64,000 bases of DNA from Bacillota bacterium (GTDB lineage Bacteria; Bacillota; Clostridia; Tissierellales; Peptoniphilaceae), in the NCBI GenBank assembly GCA_023442775.1, contig JAEZXH010000018.1, positions 1 through 64,000 on the forward strand, written 5' to 3'. The notes beneath the pieces were generated by a model, which saw only the letters and a list, made by a program, of their open reading frames with translations, was not told the origin of the DNA and made no database searches. The translations under genes and the position numbers were made by a program. This document shows, piece by piece, positions 32,638 through 40,097 of this stretch; the first letter of the stretch is position 1, and the number at the start of each line of letters is the position of its first letter.

Positions 32638-33602
32638 GAGGCGTCTCCCTTCAAGAGCTTGGCGAGGTATTTCGCGTGGTAGGTGATGATGAGTTTTGCC
32701 CCAGCCCGCTTCATGGCAATGGCATTTTCGTAAATCACCGACTCGTCGAGGAGACCCTGTTTGATGGCGTTCATCACCATGGCGTATTCTCCGCTGACGT
32801 TGTAGGTGACGAAGGTGGTGTTAAAGGCATCCCGGGCTCTGGCGAGGACGTCGAGATAGGCAAGGCCAGGTTTCACGATGATAAAATCTGCATCCTCTTC
32901 GAGGTCGAGTTCGATTTCCTTCAGACCCTCATCCCCATTGTGAAAGTCCATCTGATAGCCCTTGCGATCCCCGAAGGAGGGCGCGGAATTGGCTGCATCC
33001 CGGAAGGGACCGTAATAAGAGGAAGCGTACTTGGCGCTGTAGGCCATGATGGGGACGTGGGAATAGCCGTGTTCATCGAGTTCTTGGCGAATCCGCTTGA
33101 CCCGAAAATCCATCATGTCCGAGGGAGCGACGATGTCGGCTCCAGCTCGCGCGTGAGAGAGGGCAATCTTTGCGAGATACTCCAGGGTCGTGTCATTTTC
33201 CACTTCCCCCTCAGCGGTCAAGATGCCACAGTGGCCGTGGTCCGTGTATTCACACATGCAGACGTCGGTGATGATGAGGATGTCCTTGGAGATTTCTCGA
33301 ATCTTGCGGATGCCTCGTTGGATAATGCCGTCTTCCGCGTAAGCACCAGACCCGTGAGAATCCTTGTGGTCGGGGACACCAAAGAGGATGACAGCAGAGA
33401 TTCCCAGTCCTTCGAGCTCGCGAATCTCCTCTTCAAGGCGATCCAAGGAGAGGTGATAGACCTCGGGAAGACTTGGAATCTCCTCCCGTACATCCTCCCC
33501 TTCCACGAGGAAGAGAGGATAGATGAGGTCTTCACAGGAAAGACTGGTCTCTCGGACCATCTTCCGCATGATGGGATGACGACGGACTCTACGCATGCGC
33601 AT
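32634..33602 (-). CDS. hemB: Porphobilinogen synthase (zinc type)
   Basis: 322 residues. Condenses two 5-aminolevulinate to porphobilinogen. DVCMCEYTDHGHCGIL carries the three Cys of the zinc-dependent class. AYSAKYASSYYGPFRDAA and FIIVKPGLAYLD hold the two Schiff-base Lys. Start at 33602 is preferred: AAAGGAGG ends directly before the ATG at 33608, leaving no spacing, while 33602 gives six bases. Overlaps the cobA-hemD end by 14 bases. Confidence 0.95.
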   Translation of the reverse strand: MRMRRVRRHPIMRKMVRETSLSCEDLIYPLFLVEGEDVREEIPSLPEVYHLSLDRLEEEIRELEGLGISAVILFGVPDHKDSHGSGAYAEDGIIQRGIRKIREISKDILIITDVCMCEYTDHGHCGILTAEGEVENDTTLEYLAKIALSHARAGADIVAPSDMMDFRVKRIRQELDEHGYSHVPIMAYSAKYASSYYGPFRDAANSAPSFGDRKGYQMDFHNGDEGLKEIELDLEEDADFIIVKPGLAYLDVLARARDAFNTTFVTYNVSGEYAMVMNAIKQGLLDESVIYENAIAMKRAGAKLIITYHAKYLAKLLKGDAS

Positions 33603-35058
33603 GGGCATCCTCCTTTATGGCGTCAATCATGGATTCAATCGTAGCTTCTTTCGAGATGAGATCTGGACCGTGGCCGAGCGCCTCAAGGGTCCTGGTGGTT
33701 TGTCGACCAATGGAGACGATCTTTGCATCGCCGAGACTCTTCAAATCATAGAGCTCGTGGAAGTGGGTCACCGTCGACGACGAGGTGAAGAGTGCATAGT
33801 CAACCTCCGAGGGGATGTCTGTCTTTTCCTCGGGGCGCAGGGCGTCGTAGACCACCACATCCCTCAGTGTGCCAATCTCACGATAAGAGGCGAGGAGAGA
33901 GGCAGGTGTCTTCGCCGAGTGGGGAAGGAGAAGGTGCTTCTCCCCCTCTTCCTTGGCAATGAGCTGGGCCAAGGCATCCCCTTCGTAGACTTCGGGCATG
34001 AGGTCTGGGTGAAGGCCCTGTTCTCGCAGAAGCTTGGCGGTCTTCTTTCCGACGACGCAAAGTTTTGTCCCCGCGAGTTCTCGGAGGTCGTGTTCCGGGA
34101 AAAAGGCACGGAAGAAGGCCTCCACGGCGTGAACCGAGTGGAAGAGGATGTGGGTGTAGGAGTCTTGGAGCGCCTCTTTGAGGAAATCCTCATTCATGTA
34201 AGAGATGGCGATGGTGGGGGCGGAGATGACCTCGGCACCGAGGTCAGTGAGTGCAGCACTGAGCTGTGGGCTCTGGCTCTTCGCCCGGGTGATGAGGACC
34301 TTTTTTCCAAAGAGGGGGAGGGATTCATAGAAATTAAGGCTCTCCCGATAGCGTACCGCGTCCCCGATGACGATGAGAGAGGGGGAGCCGAAGCCCTTTC
34401 CTTCGATGGCCGAGGCAATCTCTCCCACGGTGGAGGAGAAGACACGCTGGTCCGGGTAGCCGCCGTGCATAATGACCGCCGCAGGAGTTTTGGGATCCAT
34501 CCCTCCTTCGAGGAGATCCTTCGTAATGAGGCCGAGATTATTGAGGCCCATGTAGAAGACGAGGGTCCCTGAGAGGCGAGCATATTCGTGAAAATCACCG
34601 GCGTAGCCCGCTTTACGGTGCCCGGTAATAAAACTCACACTCGTCGAGGCATCCCGGTGGGTCACGGGAATGCCTGCAAACATGGTGGAGACGACGCCAG
34701 AGGTGACACCGGGAATCACGTCAAAGGCCACGTCGTGGGCGAGGCAGTACTCCGCTTCTTCGCCTCCGCGACCGAAGACGTAGGGATCTCCGCCCTTGAG
34801 GCGCACCACATTGGCCCCGTCTTTTGCCCTTGCAATCATAAGGGCATTGATCTCGTCCTGGGTCAAGGTGTGATCTGCCGCCTTTTTCCCCACGTAAACG
34901 AGCTCTTTCTCCGTATCCTCATAGGGGGAGAGAATCTCCGGGTGTAAGAGGCGGTCGTAGATGATGACGTCGGCGGCGTCGAGGGCCTCTTTGGCGGCGA
35001 TGGTGAGAAATTTCGGGCTTCCGATACCGGCGCCGACGATGTGGACCCGCCCCTTCAT
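33589..35058 (-). CDS. cobA-hemD: Fused uroporphyrinogen-III C-methyltransferase / uroporphyrinogen-III synthase
   Basis: 489 residues with two enzymes in one chain. Residues ~1-245 are the SAM-dependent methyltransferase making precorrin-2: VHIVGAGIGSPKFLT, VRLKGGDPYVFGRGGEE, VIPGVTSGV, PVTHRDASTSVSFITGH. Residues ~250-489 are uroporphyrinogen-III synthase (HemD): KKVLITRAKSQSPQLSAALT, ILFHSVHAVEAFF, LFTSSSTVTHFHEL. The fusion joins ring closure to the siroheme/corrin branch and is common in Clostridia. AAGGAGG seven bases before the ATG. Overlaps hemC by 4 bases. Confidence 0.95.
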   Translation of the reverse strand: MKGRVHIVGAGIGSPKFLTIAAKEALDAADVIIYDRLLHPEILSPYEDTEKELVYVGKKAADHTLTQDEINALMIARAKDGANVVRLKGGDPYVFGRGGEEAEYCLAHDVAFDVIPGVTSGVVSTMFAGIPVTHRDASTSVSFITGHRKAGYAGDFHEYARLSGTLVFYMGLNNLGLITKDLLEGGMDPKTPAAVIMHGGYPDQRVFSSTVGEIASAIEGKGFGSPSLIVIGDAVRYRESLNFYESLPLFGKKVLITRAKSQSPQLSAALTDLGAEVISAPTIAISYMNEDFLKEALQDSYTHILFHSVHAVEAFFRAFFPEHDLRELAGTKLCVVGKKTAKLLREQGLHPDLMPEVYEGDALAQLIAKEEGEKHLLLPHSAKTPASLLASYREIGTLRDVVVYDALRPEEKTDIPSEVDYALFTSSSTVTHFHELYDLKSLGDAKIVSIGRQTTRTLEALGHGPDLISKEATIESMIDAIKEDAHAHA

Positions 35059-35942
35059 TGGAGAGCCTCCTTGAGAGCCCGGGCGAGTTGCTCCGCAAGT
35101 GCAATCCGGTCTTCCAGGGCGCCTGTCACTTCTCGGCGCACGAGGAGTCCCCGTTCTGGGTCACCATAGCAGCCCTTAATCCGGACTTCATCGTCATCGA
35201 TGATGGCGTAGACGCCGAGGGGGGAGTGACACATGGCGTCGAGCTCCCGTTGGAATGCCCGCTCTGTTTCCATGCGAAGATTGGTTTTTTCATCGGCGAT
35301 AGGTGTCAGAAGATCGTAGATCAATTCGTCGTCTTCCCGAATCTCGAGGGCGAGAATTCCTTGACAAGGGGCGGGGAGAAGCTCCTCTACGGAGAAGGTG
35401 TAGGAGATGTTTGCCGTATGTCCCGTGCGGGCGAGTCCGGCGCGGGCGAGGATGACCCCATCGACGAGCCCCTCTTCCACCTTCCCCATGCGGGTCTCAA
35501 TGTTTCCCCGAATCGGGGAGCAGGTGATTGTGGGGAGGAGGTCTTCAAGTTGCATGGAGCGGCGCAAACTCCCAGTTCCCAGGACTTTTCCATCGAGTTC
35601 TCGAAGGGAGGAAATCTTGTGATCCATCACCAAGGTATCCCGAGGGTCTTCCCCGAGGGGAGAGGGGGCGAAGCGAAGTCCAGGGGGGAGTTCAGAGGGC
35701 ATGTCCTTCATCGAGTGGACGGCGAGGTCAATCTCCTTATTGAGAAGGGCCTGTTCAATTTCTTTCACAAAGACGCCCTTGCCCACTTCGTGAATGGGAC
35801 GATCGAGAATTCGGTCCCCACTGGTTTTGATAATGCGCAGCTCCACCTCGAGACCTGGGTGGGTCTTTTCGAGCATGGTCTTGATCGTCGTCGATTGGAC
35901 GACGGCGAGATTACTGCCCCTCGTTCCTAGAATGATTTTCAT
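35055..35942 (-). CDS. hemC: Hydroxymethylbilane synthase
   Basis: 295 residues. Polymerises four porphobilinogens. KIILGTRGSNLAVVQS at the N-terminus, VHSMKDMPSELPPGL, GTGSLRRSMQLEDL, and the Cys that anchors the dipyrromethane cofactor in DAMCHSPLGVYA. Start ATG 35942 (GGAGGA upstream) rather than 35963. Overlaps the previous gene by 32 bases. Confidence 0.95.
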   Translation of the reverse strand: MKIILGTRGSNLAVVQSTTIKTMLEKTHPGLEVELRIIKTSGDRILDRPIHEVGKGVFVKEIEQALLNKEIDLAVHSMKDMPSELPPGLRFAPSPLGEDPRDTLVMDHKISSLRELDGKVLGTGSLRRSMQLEDLLPTITCSPIRGNIETRMGKVEEGLVDGVILARAGLARTGHTANISYTFSVEELLPAPCQGILALEIREDDELIYDLLTPIADEKTNLRMETERAFQRELDAMCHSPLGVYAIIDDDEVRIKGCYGDPERGLLVRREVTGALEDRIALAEQLARALKEALQ

Positions 35943-36540
35943 CCTGTTCCTCCAATACGTCATACAAATGAATCAGTTCGTCCCGGTAGAGGGACTCCAT
36001 CGTCTCCTTGATGTCGGTGGCCTTCTTGCGCACTAAAGCGGCGCGGATGTCGTTTAAGACGCGGATTTTTTCCTCTGAGAGGTGGGAGAGAACCTCTTCG
36101 ATCTCCTCGGCGACGCACTCGGTGATGGTGGGATTTTTTCCACCAAGACTAACCGCGACGTGAAGATCTCCCTTGGAGAGGACTTTGGCCATAATAAAGC
36201 TTGAATCGGAAATCGCATCGGCACGAAGATAGAGCATGTGTCGTTCTTTCGCCCGTGCCTCGAGGGCATCGTTTAATTGTGTGTCGTCTGTGGCAATGAT
36301 GAGGGCATCGTAGCCCAAGAAGCGAAAATCACTTCCGAGATGGGCACCCTTGAGCCGGATGCGGTCGGGATGGTCTGCGGCGAGCTGGGCCAATTCTTCG
36401 CAGAAGTTTGCCGCGATGACATAGAGACTCGCCTCGGTGTCCAGGAGGCGCTTCACTTTTCGCGTGGCCACCCGCCCGCCGCCAACGATGAGAAACTTAC
36501 GGTCCTTCGTATCGATACAGACGGGAAAATAACGCATCAT
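35911..36540 (-). CDS. Precorrin-2 dehydrogenase / sirohydrochlorin ferrochelatase-like (CysG N-terminal type)
   Basis: 209 residues. NAD-binding FLIVGGGRVATRKVKRLL near the N-terminus, then LRADAISDSSFIMAKVLSKGDLHVAVSLGGKNPTI is split by the family's substrate pocket; overall Met8p/CysG-N type. Oxidises precorrin-2 to sirohydrochlorin and in some members inserts metal. Two tandem ATGs (36540, 36537); the first overlaps the hemA stop. Its presence between hemA and hemC directs the operon to siroheme or cobamide. Confidence 0.92.
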   Translation of the reverse strand: MMRYFPVCIDTKDRKFLIVGGGRVATRKVKRLLDTEASLYVIAANFCEELAQLAADHPDRIRLKGAHLGSDFRFLGYDALIIATDDTQLNDALEARAKERHMLYLRADAISDSSFIMAKVLSKGDLHVAVSLGGKNPTITECVAEEIEEVLSHLSEEKIRVLNDIRAALVRKKATDIKETMESLYRDELIHLYDVLEEQDENHSRNEGQ

Positions 36541-37760
36541 AGCACCTCCTCAAGGGCTTTGATCAATACTTCGCGCTTCTCAGTGTCCTCCATTTTTTGC
36601 ACCCGCAGCAGGGGCTCGCGCATGACCTTTTTCAGTGCAGAGCGCAAAATCTTCTCCACCTTCATCTGCTCCGAATGGGTGAGGTTTGTCTTGCGAGAGA
36701 TGTAGGCCAAGGTGTCGTCGGCGATGCGATCGCATCGTTCACTCATGGACTGAAGAATGGGGTCGAGCTTCGTCTGCTCAATCCACACCTTCATCTCCTC
36801 GACGAGACTCTTCACTTCGTCGAGATGGCTCTCGAGAATGTGACGACGGTGGGCGAGATGCTCTCGGGCCAGGTCGCTCAAACTATCCACGTCGTAGAGG
36901 ACGACGTCAAAGGCTTCGGCGACGAGGGGGTCGATGTCTCTGGGAACGCTGAGATCCATGATGTAGAGAGGAGATTGTCGCTTTTCTAAGTCCCCGACGC
37001 CGAGGACGGTGTGGGGAGAGGAAGTGGCGGAGATGAGGATGTCCATGTCGTTTAAGGAGGACTTCATCTCAGAGAAGGGGATAATCTCGAGCTCTGGGTG
37101 TTGCGCCTGGACCTTGAGAGAATTCTCGTAGGTCCGATTGCACACGAAGGCCTTCGCGCCGCGTTCAAGGACATAGCCCAAAGCAAGACGACCCATGTGC
37201 CCAAGGCCCACAATCATCACCCGTTTGTCCCGAAGATCGCCAAGGATCTTTTCAATCTGTTTGACGCCGAGGTAGGCGACGCTCACCGGCTGTTCCGTCA
37301 AATCCGTGGTGGCACGAATCTTCTTCGCAAAGGTGATGGCCTCGCGGAAGAGTTTATTGAGGATTTTCCCCGAGGCGCCGATTTCCATCGCCGTCAGGTG
37401 AGCATCTCGCACCTGCCCGAGAATCTGGTCCTCGCCGACGACGAGGGAGTCAAGGCCCATACTCACTTGGAAGAGGTGCATGAGCGCCTCCTCACCGACG
37501 AGAATGTCGAGGACCTCACTAGGCAAGTGAACCTGGAAGAACTCTTCCAAGAAGGACACCACCATCTCTGGCGCACCCTCATCCTTGGCCAAAAAATAGA
37601 GTTCTGAACGGTTGCAGGTGGATAGAATCACCAATTCTAAGAGACCTCGCTCCTGCAGGCGATCCGAGGCTTCGATGATTTGAGTTTCCTTGAAATGAAC
37701 CTTCTCGCGCAAATCGATGGGGGCGCGATGGTGGTTGAGTCCGACGACACAAAATTGCAT
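36537..37760 (-). CDS. hemA: Glutamyl-tRNA reductase
   Basis: 407 residues. Reduces Glu-tRNA(Glu) to glutamate-1-semialdehyde, entry to the C5 tetrapyrrole route. GLNHHRAPIDLREKVHF, catalytic Cys in LSTCNRSELYFL, VGEDQILGQVRDA, and NADPH-binding VMIVGLGHMGRLALGYV. First gene of the operon. Start ATG 37760 has AAGGAGAGGG upstream; the longer upstream frame lacks family sequence. Confidence 0.96.
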   Translation of the reverse strand: MQFCVVGLNHHRAPIDLREKVHFKETQIIEASDRLQERGLLELVILSTCNRSELYFLAKDEGAPEMVVSFLEEFFQVHLPSEVLDILVGEEALMHLFQVSMGLDSLVVGEDQILGQVRDAHLTAMEIGASGKILNKLFREAITFAKKIRATTDLTEQPVSVAYLGVKQIEKILGDLRDKRVMIVGLGHMGRLALGYVLERGAKAFVCNRTYENSLKVQAQHPELEIIPFSEMKSSLNDMDILISATSSPHTVLGVGDLEKRQSPLYIMDLSVPRDIDPLVAEAFDVVLYDVDSLSDLAREHLAHRRHILESHLDEVKSLVEEMKVWIEQTKLDPILQSMSERCDRIADDTLAYISRKTNLTHSEQMKVEKILRSALKKVMREPLLRVQKMEDTEKREVLIKALEEVL

Positions 37761-37791
37761 AGATTTCCCTCTCCTTCGTAGTACCTCTCCT

Positions 37792-37820
37792 ATTATACCG
37801 CCAGGGAGAAAGTTTGTAAA
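37792..37820 (-). promoter_or_regulatory. Promoter of the tetrapyrrole operon
   Basis: Minus strand TTTACA (37820-37815), 17-base spacer, TATAAT (37797-37792), about 30 bases before the hemA start. Confidence 0.85.
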
Positions 37821-37859
37821 AAACACAGTTGGGATAACACTGATTTGCAAGTCGATAAT

Positions 37860-37888
37860 GTGACGTGGTTGCCCGCCTCTGTTACAAT
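37860..37888 (+). promoter_or_regulatory. Possible promoter of the first SLH gene
   Basis: GTGACG, 17-base spacer, TACAAT, 29 bases before the start codon. Weak -35. Confidence 0.45.
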
Positions 37889-37917
37889 GAAGAGAAGAAG
37901 GAAGGAAAGGAGATCGA

Positions 37918-38667
37918 ATGAAAAGAACCATAGCAAGGCGACTCGCCTCTTCTCTTGCGGCACTTCTCTTGGTGCCGAGTCTTGCCCATGCGGCCTCTTT
38001 CCCAGATGTGAGCGGCGATCACTGGGCGAGAGTGTACATCGAAGAATTGAGCAACCGAAATATTCTCACAGGAGACCCGGAAGGGACCTTCCGCCCCGAG
38101 GATCAAGTGGGATACCTTGAGAGCTTAAAACTCATTGCAAGCCTCGTCCCCGCAGAGGGAGTCCAGGAACCCTCCGCTTACAAGATGCCCGATTGGGCAC
38201 GAAAGAGTGTTGGTAGTCTCCTCGGGAAGGGGATTATCACCGAGAAAACCTTGAAGAAGGCCCAGAAGGAAGGACTGTTACAAGATGGGGCGAAGAAGGT
38301 CCCGACGCGGCTTACCGTCCTCATTACCATGGCACGGGCCATGGGGATTTCTCCTTCAGAAGACACCTCAAATCTTAAGTACCAGGACCTGAAAAAGATT
38401 CCCGTGGCCTATCGAGGCTATCTCTCCACCCTTGTCGCCATGGGTATCTTGAGTCCCACGGGAAGCGATGGGGCCTTTGAACCGAGTCGAGGGATTCGCC
38501 GCAGTGAGATGGCGAAGATTCTCACCCTGGCCATGAAATCCACAGAGGTGAAGGCGGAAAAGATTCCAAAACAAGAGCCACCCAAGGAGCCCATCGAAGT
38601 CACACCGCCGACTGATGAGGCGCCGGCTACAGATGGGTCGGACCAAGAAGCGGTGAGTATTCTCTGA
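37918..38667 (+). CDS. Small SLH-domain cell-surface protein
   Basis: 249 residues. Signal peptide (RRLASSLAALLLVPSLAHA) followed by S-layer-homology repeats: FPDVSGDHWARVYIEELSNR, a central degenerate unit from MPDWARKSVGSL, and a third with SDGAFEPSRGIRRSEMAKIL. A short Pro/Glu-rich tail (PPKEPIEVTPPTDEAPAT) ends the protein. Expected to sit on the wall through secondary polymers. It has no other domain, so it may be an anchor or a spacer. Clearly paralogous to the large SLH protein at 40098. AAAGGAG site six bases upstream. Confidence 0.9.
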   Translation: MKRTIARRLASSLAALLLVPSLAHAASFPDVSGDHWARVYIEELSNRNILTGDPEGTFRPEDQVGYLESLKLIASLVPAEGVQEPSAYKMPDWARKSVGSLLGKGIITEKTLKKAQKEGLLQDGAKKVPTRLTVLITMARAMGISPSEDTSNLKYQDLKKIPVAYRGYLSTLVAMGILSPTGSDGAFEPSRGIRRSEMAKILTLAMKSTEVKAEKIPKQEPPKEPIEVTPPTDEAPATDGSDQEAVSIL

Positions 38668-38673
38668 GCATAG

Positions 38674-38708
38674 AAAAAGAGCACCCCGAGGGGCGCTCTT
38701 TTTTTGTG
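38674..38708 (+). terminator. Bidirectional terminator between SLH gene and ald
   Basis: AGAGC-CCCC paired with GGGG-GCTCT, A-run upstream, seven T downstream. Confidence 0.88.
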
Positions 38709-38715
38709 AAAGAAG

Positions 38716-39831
38716 TTACATGACTTCTTCGAGGGGCTTGTAATCGTAACCGAGGTCGTCTGCAACGGGCTTATAGGTGACATAGCCGTTTGCAACGTTG
38801 ACACCGGGGACGAGTTCGGGAGCCTTCTTCACAGCTTCCTTCCATCCGAGGTTCGCGATCATGAGACCATAGCGAGTGGTGGAGTTGGAGAGGGCGTGGG
38901 TGGAAGTTTGTGCCACTGCTCCAGGGATGTTCGCCACGGCGTAGTGGACGACATCGTGAGCCATGAAGACGGGATCCGTATGGGTCGTCGGACGGTTTTC
39001 GGTAAGTTCCGTGGAACCACCTTGGTCGATGGCGACGTCGACGATGACGCTACCGGGGCTCATGGTCTTGACCATTTCTTCGGTCACGAGCTTGGGAGCC
39101 TTGTGGCCGGGGATGAGAACGGTGGAGACGACCATGTCGGCTTCGCGCACTGCCTTGGCAATGTTGAAGGGGTTGGAGTAGAGGGTTTCGATGGTGTCGC
39201 CGAAGATGTCGCAGAGTTCGCCGAGACGATCCACATTCACATCGAGAACGGTGACGCGAGCGCCCATACCGACGGCGATGCGGGTTGCAGCAGTACCGAC
39301 GACACCGGCGCCGAGGACGACGACGTAAGCGGGAGCCACGCCGGGAACGCCTTGGAGGAGCTTACCCTTACCGCCTTGGGGCTTGGTGAGGAACTTCGCA
39401 CCTTCTTGGACAGCCATGCGGCCAGCCACTTCACTCATGGGCTTCAAGAGGGGAAGAGCACGACCGATTTGGACGGTTTCAAAGGCAATCCCGATGCACT
39501 TCGCGTCGACGAGAGCCTTGGTGAGCTCGGGATCAGCGGCGAGGTGAAGATAAGTATAGATGACGAGACCTTCGCGGAAGTACTTGTATTCGCTGGGGAT
39601 GGGTTCCTTGACCTTGTAGATCATTTCGGCCTTGGCCCATACGTCTGCAGCACTGTCGAGAAGTTCAGCACCGGCTTCTTTGTATTCTTCGTCGGTGAAT
39701 CCGCTTTCAACACCTGCGCCCTTTTCCACGTAGACTGTGTGACCGTTGACGACGAATTGGTTCACACTTGCCGGAGTACAGGAAACGCGGCTCTCTTGGT
39801 CCTTAATCTCCTTAGGCACACCAATAATCAT
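38716..39831 (-). CDS. ald: Alanine dehydrogenase
   Basis: 371 residues, exact family length. Interconverts L-alanine and pyruvate plus ammonia with NAD. MIIGVPKEIKDQESRVSCTP at the N-terminus; YKVKEPIPSEY and YTYLHLAAD hold the catalytic Lys and His; the Rossmann motif is VVLGAGVVGTAATRIAVGMG; NIPGAVAQTSTHALSN is a further family signature. Start ATG 39831 with GGGAG upstream, preferred over 39849. Codon use is smooth and GC-rich, suggesting good expression. Single-gene transcript. Confidence 0.97.
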   Translation of the reverse strand: MIIGVPKEIKDQESRVSCTPASVNQFVVNGHTVYVEKGAGVESGFTDEEYKEAGAELLDSAADVWAKAEMIYKVKEPIPSEYKYFREGLVIYTYLHLAADPELTKALVDAKCIGIAFETVQIGRALPLLKPMSEVAGRMAVQEGAKFLTKPQGGKGKLLQGVPGVAPAYVVVLGAGVVGTAATRIAVGMGARVTVLDVNVDRLGELCDIFGDTIETLYSNPFNIAKAVREADMVVSTVLIPGHKAPKLVTEEMVKTMSPGSVIVDVAIDQGGSTELTENRPTTHTDPVFMAHDVVHYAVANIPGAVAQTSTHALSNSTTRYGLMIANLGWKEAVKKAPELVPGVNVANGYVTYKPVADDLGYDYKPLEEVM

Positions 39832-39877
39832 TGTAAACACTCCCTTCATGGGTACGACACATTCTTACTACAGCCTC

Positions 39878-39906
39878 ATCATAACAAAGGCTCGGGGTAA
39901 AATCAA
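39878..39906 (-). promoter_or_regulatory. Promoter of ald
   Basis: Minus strand TTGATT (39906-39901), 17-base spacer, TATGAT (39883-39878). The remaining bases to 40047 are AT-rich with no other feature recognised. Confidence 0.75.
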
Positions 39907-40047
39907 TATGGGCTGAAAATATTTTCATGGGGGATTTTTTACGTTCCCAGTGGGCGGAGAAGTAGAGGAAAAAAGACGAGAATCCTTTTCCTTCACCAAA
40001 CCTTAGACCTTGATATAAAACTGTAACACCGGGCCATTTCTCGCCTA

Positions 40048-40056
40048 TGGTATAAT
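40048..40056 (+). promoter_or_regulatory. Extended -10 promoter of large SLH gene
   Basis: TGG-TATAAT, 41 bases before the GTG start. Confidence 0.65.
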
Positions 40057-40097
40057 AGGAAAAAAGCTACTACCTAACAGGAAAAAGGAGGAGTCAC

